Positions 1 through 6,878 are shown, counted from the stretch's first letter. The stretch: DNA of 8,132 nucleotides from CAYURR01 sp964446745 (GCA_964446745.1 CAYURR010000135.1:1-8132), one strand, 5' to 3'. Notes: generated by a model not told the origin, from the sequence alone. Program-made: numbers and translations.

Positions 1-2
1 CC

Positions 3-302
3 GATAACACCCGATGGTCCATAGCCGAAAACGGTGGGTTCATGAACGCCCAGCCGCATGTCTCTCTCGAGGCCACCTATCTCTATGAAAACAACACGGT
101 AACCGTTGACCAATATGTCATCCTCACATACGAGAGTATCCACGAATACCTGATATGGAACACGCTATATACAAAAGAAACCCTGACCGATGAGGTTACA
201 CCGATAGGGTTTCAGATAAAAAACGTGTACGACGATGAATGCGACAGCCCGTATACCGGGGAATTTGAAAGAATGTGCTTTGTGATTAGTAAGCCGGAGT
301 AG
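3..302 (+). CDS. C-terminal part of an unrecognised protein (5' end outside window)
   Basis: The frame is open from the window edge through a TAG at 300-302, giving at least 99 residues. An internal ATG at 42 has a weak GGTGGG ribosome binding site upstream, so a short 86-residue protein starting there cannot be excluded. The open codons before it make a truncated longer gene more likely. The sequence is acidic and rich in tyrosine, threonine and asparagine, with alternating hydrophobic residues that suggest beta strands. There is no membrane segment or catalytic motif in the visible part. It has two cysteines near the end (in DDECDSP and ERMCFV). It converges on the AviRa-like gene with only two bases between the stops, so the two transcripts must overlap at their 3' ends. 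I do not recognise the family and assign no function. Confidence 0.6.
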   Translation, partial: DNTRWSIAENGGFMNAQPHVSLEATYLYENNTVTVDQYVILTYESIHEYLIWNTLYTKETLTDEVTPIGFQIKNVYDDECDSPYTGEFERMCFVISKPE

Positions 303-304
303 GT

Positions 305-1072
305 TTATGACAAATACCTAAAAATCTGAAGCCTTCTCTTACCAATCATCTGCTTTTCCAGCCTGCAAAAATGCTCGGAGCCAAAGCTCTGAGACTTGTC
401 TGAGCACACGGCCACAACGGCCCTGTCCTTTAATACCGGCCTCAAATTATCCAGCAGCGTACTCGAGCACAAGCCGGTGCGCACTCCGACCCCCGCGACC
501 GTATTATCTGCTCTGCTGGCCACCGGGCCCTGCCATGCCACCATATTCCCATACGGTACATCCACAAAAACAATATCAGCTTTAAATCCGCAATCCTTCA
601 ACGCATCCTCTGCGAGTATATCGGCCTTAAACACATCCGCATCCACCCCGTACGATGTGTTATCCAACCCGGCCATCAACCTCCGCGCGCTATCTAACGC
701 ATCAGCATGTGACACCTTCCCATATGCTGCATGCAGTTCCGAGAGCCGCCGCATGCGCCTTTCCATGCCGTCCTTGTTCAACAGCGACAGGTTCTCTTGT
801 GCGATTTGTATCGCTTCCTCGTCGATATCCGAGGCCACTATCGTTTTTATCACATCACGGTTCAATAACCCGAGCACGGTCAGCAAATATCCACCCCCGC
901 AGCACGGGTCATATATGCACAGATCATCAGGAGAGTTCAGATAGCTTACGCACCGACCAAATATCTCCTGCGCGAGCCGGACAGGGAAATTCGTATGTCC
1001 GGCTTTCTGCATTATTACTCTGCCGCAAGCCAAATCCTCAAAATTTTCGTTCTCGCAATATTTATACTGCAT
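305..1072 (-). CDS. aviRa: AviRa-like 23S rRNA (guanine-N1) methyltransferase, orthosomycin-resistance family
   Basis: The 255-residue product matches my memory of Streptomyces viridochromogenes AviRa (about 250 residues) along its whole length. The N-terminal block FEDLACGRVI...FPVRLAQEIF (residues 11-38) is characteristic. The SAM-binding motif DPCCGGGYLLTVLGLL is at 55-70, the acidic SAM-ribose loop ASDIDEEAI at 80-88, and the catalytic DVPYGN, a variant of the DPPY/DLPYG motif, at 171-176. AviRa methylates N1 of G2535 in helix 91 of 23S rRNA and gives resistance to avilamycin and related orthosomycins. That activity is established for the actinobacterial enzyme and inferred here. The ATG at 1070-1072 is preceded by AGGGGGAATGA, a good ribosome binding site. 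The gene starts 28 bases after the adaptor stop with no visible terminator or promoter between, so it is probably the last gene of the exporter operon. A different 23S target base remains possible. Confidence 0.85.
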   Translation of the reverse strand: MQYKYCENENFEDLACGRVIMQKAGHTNFPVRLAQEIFGRCVSYLNSPDDLCIYDPCCGGGYLLTVLGLLNRDVIKTIVASDIDEEAIQIAQENLSLLNKDGMERRMRRLSELHAAYGKVSHADALDSARRLMAGLDNTSYGVDADVFKADILAEDALKDCGFKADIVFVDVPYGNMVAWQGPVASRADNTVAGVGVRTGLCSSTLLDNLRPVLKDRAVVAVCSDKSQSFGSEHFCRLEKQMIGKRRLQIFRYLS

Positions 1073-1100
1073 TCATTCCCCCTGCATACATTGCTTTTCA

Positions 1101-2564
1101 TCACTCACCTTTAATATTTACCCCATTTTTCAGCTTCTCATTATCCGCATCTGAGACTAGCATATCCCCGGCACTTATCCCCTGCTCTATCACGATTTCT
1201 GATCTGAGCTCCAGTCCCTTCGTGACCTGAACCTTCTGAGCCTTGCCGTTTTTCACGAGCCAGAGCATATCCGCGTCGTTTTCTGTAAAGACTGCCGTCT
1301 TTGGTACCGTGAGTTTGTTGTCCTCGCTATAGGTGATGAACCTCACATCCACATCATAACCTGCGCCGAACTGCACATCTGCCGGTAGTTGTGTGAGGTC
1401 CGGCTTGATGCTCACTTTGACCTTGCTCTCCTCGACACCCACCGCAGACCTTTTGATCTCAGCCGTTGTGGATACTTTGTCTATTGCCCCGAAAAAATGT
1501 ACATCCCCGTTGCGGCGTTTCATTATAAGCTCAACCATATCTCCGGCCTTGATGTTATCCGCATCTTTAGTGGAGACAAATGCTTCCACGAGCTCCTGAT
1601 CGTTTGAGGTGATCTCGGCCACCTCCACATTTGTACTCACGACATTCGTGCCCTTGGTGTTTAAGCTCGTGATCACGCCGTCGACCGGTGCTGTGACCTT
1701 ACTATTATTTATATTGGTACGCAGCTTATCGATACTCGCTCGTTCAGACTGTATCAGAGCCTCGTAATAGGCCTTCATCGATGTGGAGTAATCCTTCTCA
1801 ATCGATTGATTTATCGCCTCTATACGCGCGCTCAGCGAGGCCTTCATCGCCTCGTAGTAGCTCGCGTCGCTTATAGCTGTATCCGTCCCTGATATGATCA
1901 GCTCATGCTTACTGATATTCAGATCGTTCTGGTACTTTTCAACGAGGGCCTTTGCGCTCTCGTAATCAGCCTGCGACAGTCCGCCTGCATTATAAAGTAT
2001 CTCGGCCTTGCGCAGATCCTCTTGCGCGCGAGCCAAGTCACTCTGCTTCTGCTCCACCATGATGTTTTGCAGCCGCTCCCGCTCCTCGCTCGAAACGTTC
2101 TTGTTACTCAGGATCTCTCTGCTCGCAGCCTCCTGTGCTTCCAATGCCTTCTTCTCATTTATAAGGCTGTCGCGGTTAGCCTTCATGTCGCTGATAGCCT
2201 TCTCTCGCTCCAGACTCAGGTTTGCTATCTGTGCCTCGTATCCGTTGATCACACCCTCGACGCGTGCTATCTCTAACTCTATCGGCGCGGTGTCGATCTC
2301 ACAGAGTACATCCCCCTTGCTTACACTCTGACCTTCCGTAACGTTCACGCTTATGATTTCCCCCTGCACAAGCGGATAGACCTTTATCGTGTTCTCCGAT
2401 ACCACCCGGCCGGTTTCTAAAAAGCTCAATTGCGCCGTCTTAGGCTCTGCTTGTGCCAGTGGTGTCACCACCGGCATATTCAGATAATAAATTCCCCCTG
2501 CCGCACACGCCAGTAATACGATGATCGCTATAACAATCTTTACGCTTTTCTTCACTTTTATCAC
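1101..2564 (-). CDS. HlyD/MacA-type efflux adaptor (membrane fusion) protein
   Basis: The 487-residue protein has the classic order of a periplasmic adaptor. An N-terminal membrane anchor (residues 8-29) is followed by the first half of a lipoyl domain (about 56-92, with GEIISVNVTEGQSVSKGDVL). A coiled-coil hairpin of about 190 residues (95-287) comes next, then the second lipoyl half (290-320, KVTAPVDGVITSLNTKG), a beta-barrel domain (325-410) and a membrane-proximal domain (415-487, from VPKTAVF). It should link the permease to the cell envelope and stimulate export, as MacA does for MacB. Residues K186, L190 and S197 sit mid-hairpin where TolC-docking adaptors carry R, L and S. The longest frame begins at GTG 2564, eight bases after the permease stop. 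A second GTG at 2555 has the better ribosome binding site (GGGGTGAT at 2560-2567), so the true start may be there, giving 484 residues. The exported substrate is unknown. Confidence 0.9.
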   Translation of the reverse strand: MIKVKKSVKIVIAIIVLLACAAGGIYYLNMPVVTPLAQAEPKTAQLSFLETGRVVSENTIKVYPLVQGEIISVNVTEGQSVSKGDVLCEIDTAPIELEIARVEGVINGYEAQIANLSLEREKAISDMKANRDSLINEKKALEAQEAASREILSNKNVSSEERERLQNIMVEQKQSDLARAQEDLRKAEILYNAGGLSQADYESAKALVEKYQNDLNISKHELIISGTDTAISDASYYEAMKASLSARIEAINQSIEKDYSTSMKAYYEALIQSERASIDKLRTNINNSKVTAPVDGVITSLNTKGTNVVSTNVEVAEITSNDQELVEAFVSTKDADNIKAGDMVELIMKRRNGDVHFFGAIDKVSTTAEIKRSAVGVEESKVKVSIKPDLTQLPADVQFGAGYDVDVRFITYSEDNKLTVPKTAVFTENDADMLWLVKNGKAQKVQVTKGLELRSEIVIEQGISAGDMLVSDADNEKLKNGVNIKGE

Positions 2565-2572
2565 CCCATCTA

Positions 2573-4951
2573 TTATTCGCGTTCCTTTAAAACCTCTACC
2601 ATATCAAAGGTACGTATGCGTCTCTTTGCCGAGAACCCGGACAATATGATCGCGGCCGCGCATCCGAGCACACCGGTCACAAACGCCGAAAACGGCAGAG
2701 ATGACGGCATACTGAATAACGCCACATCCATTATCGAATTGATCGCGCTGATCAAATACCTTGTAAACGGTATACCCAATAGCATGCCTATTATACTCAA
2801 GGTCCAATATTCAAAATTCATGATATCGCAAACCTCGTTTACCGTAAGCCCGAGCACGCGCAGCGTTGCAAATTCCCGCTTGCGCTCGGACAGCGAAATG
2901 GTCGAGGTGTTATATATTATTGCAAACGCAATCAAAATCCCCACGATATCAAACACATAGAACATGCTCGAGTACATATCCAGCATGCTTTTATATTTTT
3001 GCAACGTGCTTTCCTTGTCCTCGATCGATAAGACATTGTCTCCGTCTCTGGTATAGTCCTTTAGGTATTTGATGTTATCCGTGTTCAATATGACCGACGT
3101 GGCTGTTTTCGGCATGTCAAAGAACTCCGACATCGCCGATAGCTCCATGTAACAGCCCGAGCCTAGGTTCTGCTCGATTATTGCGGCGATATAGACCGGT
3201 TCGTCCTTATCGAGCATCTGCGACGACAGGTATATCCTGTCGCCGGCCCTTGCGTTTATCTTCTTTGCTATGCCGTTACTGAGGATAAGTCCGTTTGTCG
3301 GCGGTTTGTATCTAACCTTTGTGTTCGTATCACTGATCCCATACAGCATGGAGGTCTTATCCACGCCGGTGATCACGATACCCTCCTGCAAATGCTTGTT
3401 TTTTAAGACAACCGGAATCTCCAACAGCCCCTCGGCATGTGTCACATAGTCGATGTTATATACCGTATTGACCGCCTGATCATAATTCTGTGGCTGCTTT
3501 AGCGGTATCTTTACATCATATAGCAATATATCCTGAAACTGCCCATAGATCATCTTATCGATAATGGAACTAAGGCTACCCGAAAACGTCAATAATGCGA
3601 ACGACAGCATTACGCCGATCACGATAAATGCGGAGCGTATGGGGCTTCTTGTGATATTGCGTATAGCCATATGCCCGCTCGAATTTAATAATAACCTCAA
3701 CGCCGAAATCTTACCCACCAGATCAAACTTGGACTGCTTTGGGGTTTCGGGGCGCATGGCCTCGGCCGGGTTCATGCTCAGAGCCTTTAACGCACCCATC
3801 AGCGAACCCGAGAGCCCGCTCACCGTGCCCATCAATATCGCACCGAGCCCGAACATTACGCTTACGCTCGTTTTTGCGCCGGGCAGCATGAAGAACTGTA
3901 GAAATAAGGAGAAATACACACCGGACACGAAATATCCGACGATGAAGCCAAACAACCCACCCGACAGGCCCGTCACCGCGCCGTATACGAGGTAATGCCT
4001 GAGTATCTGCGCATTCGAATATCCAAAGGCCTTTAGCGTGCCTATCTGCGTGCGCTCCTGCTCGATGATCCTTGTCATCATCAAATACATAACGACCATC
4101 GACATGAGCATAAACACGACCGGCACCGTCGATGCCATCGAACGTATCGCGGTTATTTCCAGATCGAGAAACGAAAAACTGATCTGGTTCTTCTTCTCGT
4201 ACAGCTCATTCAAACCATATGGGATAAGCGCGTCCTCGAGGTGTATCTTTACATCGTCGAAGGTATAACCGTCCTTTAACGTAAATGTTACATCATTTGC
4301 GAGCCCGACAGACTGTGTGAGATTCGCGAGGCTTTGATAGGACACATATCCGATACCAAAGCCGCTCTCGTCCGGCAGCATATCGATGACGCTCTTGGTT
4401 ATATACACATATTCGGGGCTTAATGCGGTGCCGTTCAGATAATAGATCTTCTCGTGCCCGCCGCAATAAACCTTGATCGGATCCCCGATCTTTAGATCAT
4501 TTGCCTTCATAAACGCTGTGTTTACGAGTATCTGATTGTCGTCTGTAATGGGACTACCCGATATCGACAACCCGTTTAGGCCCTCGTTGCGCTCATTATG
4601 CTCGTTTCCGCCACTTGAGTCTTCATCCACCGAGATCAAGCGCATCGTGATCGTGGCATCAGAGCCCTCTATCTCGGCGCGCATCTCCGTGACGTTTCTT
4701 AGCCGTACCTCATCAATCCCATCTATGCCCGTAAAGATATCGGCCATGCTGAGCGGTATCGCTTTCACCTTTGCATATACATCAGCGAGCTTGTAATCCC
4801 TATAAAAGCCATCGCGCGATAACGCGAGCCCCCCTACGGCTATGTTCATCGCGGTGTATAGCATGATGCCCATCAGTATTAGGTATATGCAGGATATGTA
4901 GGCCTTTCTGTTTTGCCAGATAGCACGGATGGCCTTTCTATATAACATCAC
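2573..4951 (-). CDS. ABC transporter permease with two FtsX modules (MacB-type exporter)
   Basis: The 792-residue protein contains two FtsX-type modules. Module 1 has a membrane helix at about 19-41, a large extracellular domain at 42-268 and helices near 276-296, 322-348 and 363-387. Module 2 has a helix near 440-462, an extracellular domain to about 660 and helices near 663-684, 718-740 and 753-775. Each module carries a cytoplasmic coupling segment of the expected type: TQIGTLKAFGYSNAQILRHY (301-320) and REFATLRVLGLTVNEV (692-707). Such proteins do not pass substrate through the membrane like a classic pump; they act as ATP-driven mechanical devices with an adaptor, or sense and remove antimicrobial peptides. 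The reading frame starts with GTG at 4949-4951 followed at once by ATG at 4946-4948. Both overlap the ATPase stop and share AGGAGG at 4959-4964, 7 or 10 bases upstream. Translation is probably coupled to the ATPase. Confidence 0.92.
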   Translation of the reverse strand: MMLYRKAIRAIWQNRKAYISCIYLILMGIMLYTAMNIAVGGLALSRDGFYRDYKLADVYAKVKAIPLSMADIFTGIDGIDEVRLRNVTEMRAEIEGSDATITMRLISVDEDSSGGNEHNERNEGLNGLSISGSPITDDNQILVNTAFMKANDLKIGDPIKVYCGGHEKIYYLNGTALSPEYVYITKSVIDMLPDESGFGIGYVSYQSLANLTQSVGLANDVTFTLKDGYTFDDVKIHLEDALIPYGLNELYEKKNQISFSFLDLEITAIRSMASTVPVVFMLMSMVVMYLMMTRIIEQERTQIGTLKAFGYSNAQILRHYLVYGAVTGLSGGLFGFIVGYFVSGVYFSLFLQFFMLPGAKTSVSVMFGLGAILMGTVSGLSGSLMGALKALSMNPAEAMRPETPKQSKFDLVGKISALRLLLNSSGHMAIRNITRSPIRSAFIVIGVMLSFALLTFSGSLSSIIDKMIYGQFQDILLYDVKIPLKQPQNYDQAVNTVYNIDYVTHAEGLLEIPVVLKNKHLQEGIVITGVDKTSMLYGISDTNTKVRYKPPTNGLILSNGIAKKINARAGDRIYLSSQMLDKDEPVYIAAIIEQNLGSGCYMELSAMSEFFDMPKTATSVILNTDNIKYLKDYTRDGDNVLSIEDKESTLQKYKSMLDMYSSMFYVFDIVGILIAFAIIYNTSTISLSERKREFATLRVLGLTVNEVCDIMNFEYWTLSIIGMLLGIPFTRYLISAINSIMDVALFSMPSSLPFSAFVTGVLGCAAAIILSGFSAKRRIRTFDMVEVLKERE

Positions 4952-5652
4952 CAGGACACCTCCTCCGGAGGTATCGGATGGCTGTTTTCAATAATCGAGT
5001 CTATTAAGCCGTCCTTGATGTTGATTATTCTATTGCCCATGTTTCCGATCGCGGAGTTGTGGGTGATGATTACAACGGTTTTCTTGTATTTCTCGTTGAA
5101 GTTTTTCAGTATTCTCAATACTTGAACGCCCGTATTGATATCAAGCGCACCCGTGGGCTCGTCGCATAATAGTATCTGCGGGTTTTTGCTGATCGCACGT
5201 GCGATGGCTATACGCTGCTGCTCGCCGCCCGACATCTGCGCCGGAAAATGCCCGCCGCGTTCAAACAGACCCACATCCTTCAACAATTCGTCCGGGGATA
5301 TGGGTTTCGACGACAACTCTGAGGACAACACGATATTCTCGCGCGCGGTCAGGTTTGGTATCAGGTTGTAGAATTGAAACACAAAGCCCACGGCGTTGCG
5401 GCGATATAATGTCAGCTCCTTTTCGGAGGCCGCGGAGATATCCTTGTTTTGATATTTCACCGTGCCCGATGTTGGCTTATCTATGCCGCCGATAATATTT
5501 AACATAGTGCTCTTGCCGGAGCCCGACGGCCCCAAGATCACAACAAACTCACCCTCATACAACTCCAGGCCCACACCCTTTAACGCCTTGACCGTGACCT
5601 CACCCATTAGATATTCCTTTGTTACATCGTATAACTCCATTATCTTTTCCAC
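4948..5652 (-). CDS. ABC transporter ATP-binding protein (MacB/LolD-type)
   Basis: The 234-residue protein is a complete nucleotide-binding domain that powers the adjacent FtsX-type permease. It has Walker A GPSGSGKST (41-49), the Q-loop at Q93 in FQFYNLIP, the signature MSGGEQQRIAIARA (140-153), Walker B ILLCDEP (160-166), the D-loop GALD (168-171) and the H-loop histidine H198. The signature starts with methionine rather than the usual leucine, a mild change that should be tolerated. The short C-terminal tail HPIPPEEVSW follows the core fold. The start is a GTG at 5650-5652 with AGGTGAT (5656-5662) upstream; an ATG at codon 5 is a weaker alternative. It is the first gene of the minus-strand operon, about 23 bases downstream of the predicted transcription start. 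LolD, MacB and LmrR-associated exporters share this ATPase class, so the substrate cannot be read from it. Confidence 0.95.
   Translation of the reverse strand: MEKIMELYDVTKEYLMGEVTVKALKGVGLELYEGEFVVILGPSGSGKSTMLNIIGGIDKPTSGTVKYQNKDISAASEKELTLYRRNAVGFVFQFYNLIPNLTARENIVLSSELSSKPISPDELLKDVGLFERGGHFPAQMSGGEQQRIAIARAISKNPQILLCDEPTGALDINTGVQVLRILKNFNEKYKKTVVIITHNSAIGNMGNRIINIKDGLIDSIIENSHPIPPEEVSW
4955..4975 (-). promoter_or_regulatory. RNA hairpin burying the permease ribosome binding site
   Basis: In the transcript, GAUACCUCC (4975 to 4967) pairs with GGAGGUGUC (4963 to 4955) across a GGA loop. This gives nine consecutive base pairs with one G-U wobble. The 3' arm contains the AGGAGG/GGAGGU site used by the permease start. 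A ribosome finishing the ATPase gene would melt the stem, so the arrangement fits strict translational coupling that keeps ATPase and permease in step. The pairing is visible in the sequence; its effect is inferred. Confidence 0.55.
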
Positions 5653-5681
5653 ATCATCACCTGCCTATCTCTATGCAAGCC

Positions 5682-5710
5682 ATTATAAACCCGCTGACCA
5701 CTTCGGTCAA
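5682..5710 (-). promoter_or_regulatory. Promoter of the exporter-aviRa operon
   Basis: On the minus strand, the -35 element TTGACC (5705-5710) is followed after exactly 17 bases by a perfect -10 TATAAT (5682-5687). Transcription would start near 5675, giving a leader of about 23 bases that holds the ATPase ribosome binding site. The near-consensus form suggests a strong promoter that is probably held down by a repressor. No other good promoter is seen before the aviRa-like gene. Confidence 0.75.
5695..5709. promoter_or_regulatory. Inverted repeat over the -35 of the exporter promoter
   Basis: TGACC (5695-5699) and GGTCA (5705-5709) form a five-base inverted repeat with a five-base spacer. 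The right arm is part of the -35 element of the exporter operon, so a bound protein would block RNA polymerase. Its sequence is unlike the AT-rich palindromes on the padR side, so it may answer to a different regulator. Arms this short can occur by chance. Confidence 0.3.
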
Positions 5711-5752
5711 TTACTTTGTAGGGATTTGTTCTTAAGGATATGAACATTTGTG

Positions 5753-5781
5753 TTGACAGTTATATATAGGTATGCTATATA
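5753..5781 (+). promoter_or_regulatory. Promoter of the padR-HAAS operon
   Basis: A perfect -35 TTGACA (5753-5758) is followed after 17 bases by the -10 TATATA (5776-5781). TGC immediately upstream of the -10 (5773-5775) adds an extended -10 element. The start point would be near 5788, giving a leader of about 50 bases. The first two palindromes of the operator array lie in the spacer and across the -10, as expected for an autoregulated PadR gene. Confidence 0.8.
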
Positions 5782-5815
5782 TAGATTTGCCTATGCATAG
5801 TTTACTTATGTATAA
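5760..5815. promoter_or_regulatory. Array of four palindromic 10-mers, probable PadR operators
   Basis: Four 10-mers fit the pattern YTATRYATAR: TTATATATAG (5760-5769), CTATATATAG (5775-5784), CTATGCATAG (5791-5800) and TTATGTATAA (5806-5815). The two central ones are perfect palindromes and the outer two match at 8 of 10 positions. Centre-to-centre distances are 15, 16 and 15 bases, about one and a half helical turns. The array covers the promoter spacer, the -10 and the leader up to the ribosome binding site. AT-rich dyads near the promoter are typical targets of PadR repressors; binding by this PadR is inferred. Confidence 0.6.
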
Positions 5816-5836
5816 TCATCAGGAAGGGGGTAAACC

Positions 5837-6184
5837 TTGATTATCGACGGGCAGTTATTAAAGGGCAGTATTTCGCTTATGGTGCTGGAGTTATTATCCA
5901 GAAAAGACATGTATGGATATCAGATCATAAAGGAGATGAGCCAGGACTCAAGAGGTGTGTTCGACTTAAAGGAGGGCACATTGTATCCCGTACTGCATTC
6001 ACTCGAGCAAAACGGACATGTGGACGCGTATTGGGAAAACAGCAGCAGCGCACGCAAGCGCAAGTATTATCACATCACTGAAAAGGGCAAGAAGGAAATA
6101 TCAACGAAGAGAGAACATTGGCAGGTGTTTACGAGCGCTGTCAATAATGTATTGGGGGTAGAGTATGCAACAGAATGTATCTGA
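5837..6184 (+). CDS. PadR family transcriptional regulator
   Basis: The 115-residue protein is a subfamily-2 sized PadR repressor: a winged-helix DNA-binding domain plus a single C-terminal dimerisation helix. The opening LLKGSISLMVLELLSRKDMYGYQI (8-30), the recognition-helix region KEGTLYPVLHSLEQNG (45-60) and the wing RKRKYYHITEKGKKEI (73-88) are the hallmarks of the family. The C-terminal helix runs from about 89 to 108. It starts at TTG 5837 with AAGGGGGT (5824-5831) five bases upstream; no ATG further in would keep the conserved N-terminal helix. The gene overlaps the next one by 20 bases. It diverges from the exporter operon, so it is probably the local repressor of its own promoter and perhaps of the exporter. 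The inducer is not apparent. Confidence 0.95.
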   Translation: MIIDGQLLKGSISLMVLELLSRKDMYGYQIIKEMSQDSRGVFDLKEGTLYPVLHSLEQNGHVDAYWENSSSARKRKYYHITEKGKKEISTKREHWQVFTSAVNNVLGVEYATECI

Positions 6185-6806
6185 TTTTTTGAACAGCGTA
6201 TGTAGCCACATACGCTCACGCAAGTGGCAGGTAGCGATCCGCTCCGAGATATCTGGGCACATAGCGGACAAGGTCAGTGAGCTCTGCAAAAACGGCATGT
6301 CCGAAGCCGATGCGACCGCTGCTGCTATCAAGGATATGGGCAACCCGCACCATATCGGCGAGCATCTGGCCAAACTGCACAAGCCCGAGACGGCCTATGC
6401 GGTATGCGGCCTTGCGGTGTTTATGTTGTTGTTTCCGTTCTCGGTGCTTATGGCGGGCGGTAATGTATTTGATTTCGTTGATCCGACGTCAATGCTTACG
6501 GTCCTTGTTGGTACCGTTGTCCTCGTGCTCGTAGGCGGCGTAAAAGCCCTGAACGCCGAGATATTTCTGCAACGCTTTTCTAAGCTCGTGTTGCCGGTCG
6601 GCGGCGTATGGAGCATATTCGGCCTCATTCTCTTGATGCGTCGGGTCAATGATCCAGCAAGTCTTGGTCCGGCATTCTCTGTCATAATGCTCTCGCTGTT
6701 CTATGCATTCATGCTGAGTGTGATAGCAAAGGCTTTGGAGCCGTATACGGCCAGCGCGCGTATACGCAATGCAGATATTATTGGGGAGATACAGGGGCTC
6801 TGCTAA
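6165..6806 (+). CDS. HAAS-domain membrane protein with MotA-like channel segment
   Basis: The 213-residue protein begins with a helical HAAS/DUF1700-type domain (about 1-74). Its core is EISGHIADKVSELCKNGMSE (28-47) and IKDMGNPHHIG (55-65), the module usually encoded beside PadR regulators and ABC exporters. Four membrane helices follow, near 77-96, 108-128, 140-158 and 170-189. The membrane part resembles the MotA proton channel. GG..FDFVDPTSMLTVLVGT (98-117) matches the first MotA hairpin. P144, the GLI at 153-155 and NDPASLGPA (162-170) match the third and fourth helices. The large cytoplasmic loop of MotA is absent. The ATG at 6165 has GGGGGT (6154-6159) five bases upstream and overlaps padR by 20 bases. 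A sensor or modulator that passes a membrane signal to PadR is the likely role, by inference; ion conduction is untested. Confidence 0.82.
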   Translation: MQQNVSDFLNSVCSHIRSRKWQVAIRSEISGHIADKVSELCKNGMSEADATAAAIKDMGNPHHIGEHLAKLHKPETAYAVCGLAVFMLLFPFSVLMAGGNVFDFVDPTSMLTVLVGTVVLVLVGGVKALNAEIFLQRFSKLVLPVGGVWSIFGLILLMRRVNDPASLGPAFSVIMLSLFYAFMLSVIAKALEPYTASARIRNADIIGEIQGLC

Positions 6807-6857
6807 AAAAAAGGGGACCGAAGCAGAAAGACTATTCTGCCTCAGTCCCTTTTTTTC
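6805..6857. terminator. Bidirectional intrinsic terminator
   Basis: An imperfect stem pairs GGGGACCGAAGCAGAA (6813-6828) with TTCTGCCTCAGTCCC (6835-6849). GCAGAA/TTCTGC and GGAC/GTCC are perfect, with mismatches only in the middle. It is flanked by eight A on the left (6805-6812) and seven T on the right (6850-6856). A-run, stem and T-run make it work in both directions, ending the padR-HAAS transcript and the convergent transcript of the 100-residue protein. The A-run begins inside the TAA stop of the HAAS gene. Confidence 0.9.
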
Positions 6858-6878
6858 GGTAAATCTCAACACAACTAA

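Noticed and set aside
250..310. Terminator between the left partial gene and the AviRa-like gene
   Set aside because: No GC-rich stem followed by a T-run was found on either strand around the two stops, so no terminator is called; termination must occur inside the opposing gene.
396..1230. Plus-strand open frames at 396-944 and 655-1230
   Set aside because: They lie antisense to the AviRa-like gene and the adaptor end. Their translations are rich in Ser, Pro, Arg and Thr with no domain pattern, while the opposite strand shows clear methyltransferase motifs.
3564..3995. Plus-strand open frame of 143 codons inside the permease
   Set aside because: It is antisense to FtsX helices and coupling segments, has no ribosome binding site and no recognisable motif, so it is a shadow frame.
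5760..5784. Simple AT repeat (TA microsatellite) explanation of the promoter region
   Set aside because: The 10-mers are bounded by C/T and G/A and recur with fixed spacing. Two of the four contain G or C at the centre, so a plain TA repeat does not explain the pattern.
6395..6872. Minus-strand frames opposite the HAAS gene and terminator, 6395-6685 and 6489-6872
   Set aside because: The longer one would start across the bidirectional terminator, and both are antisense to a gene with clear domain content.
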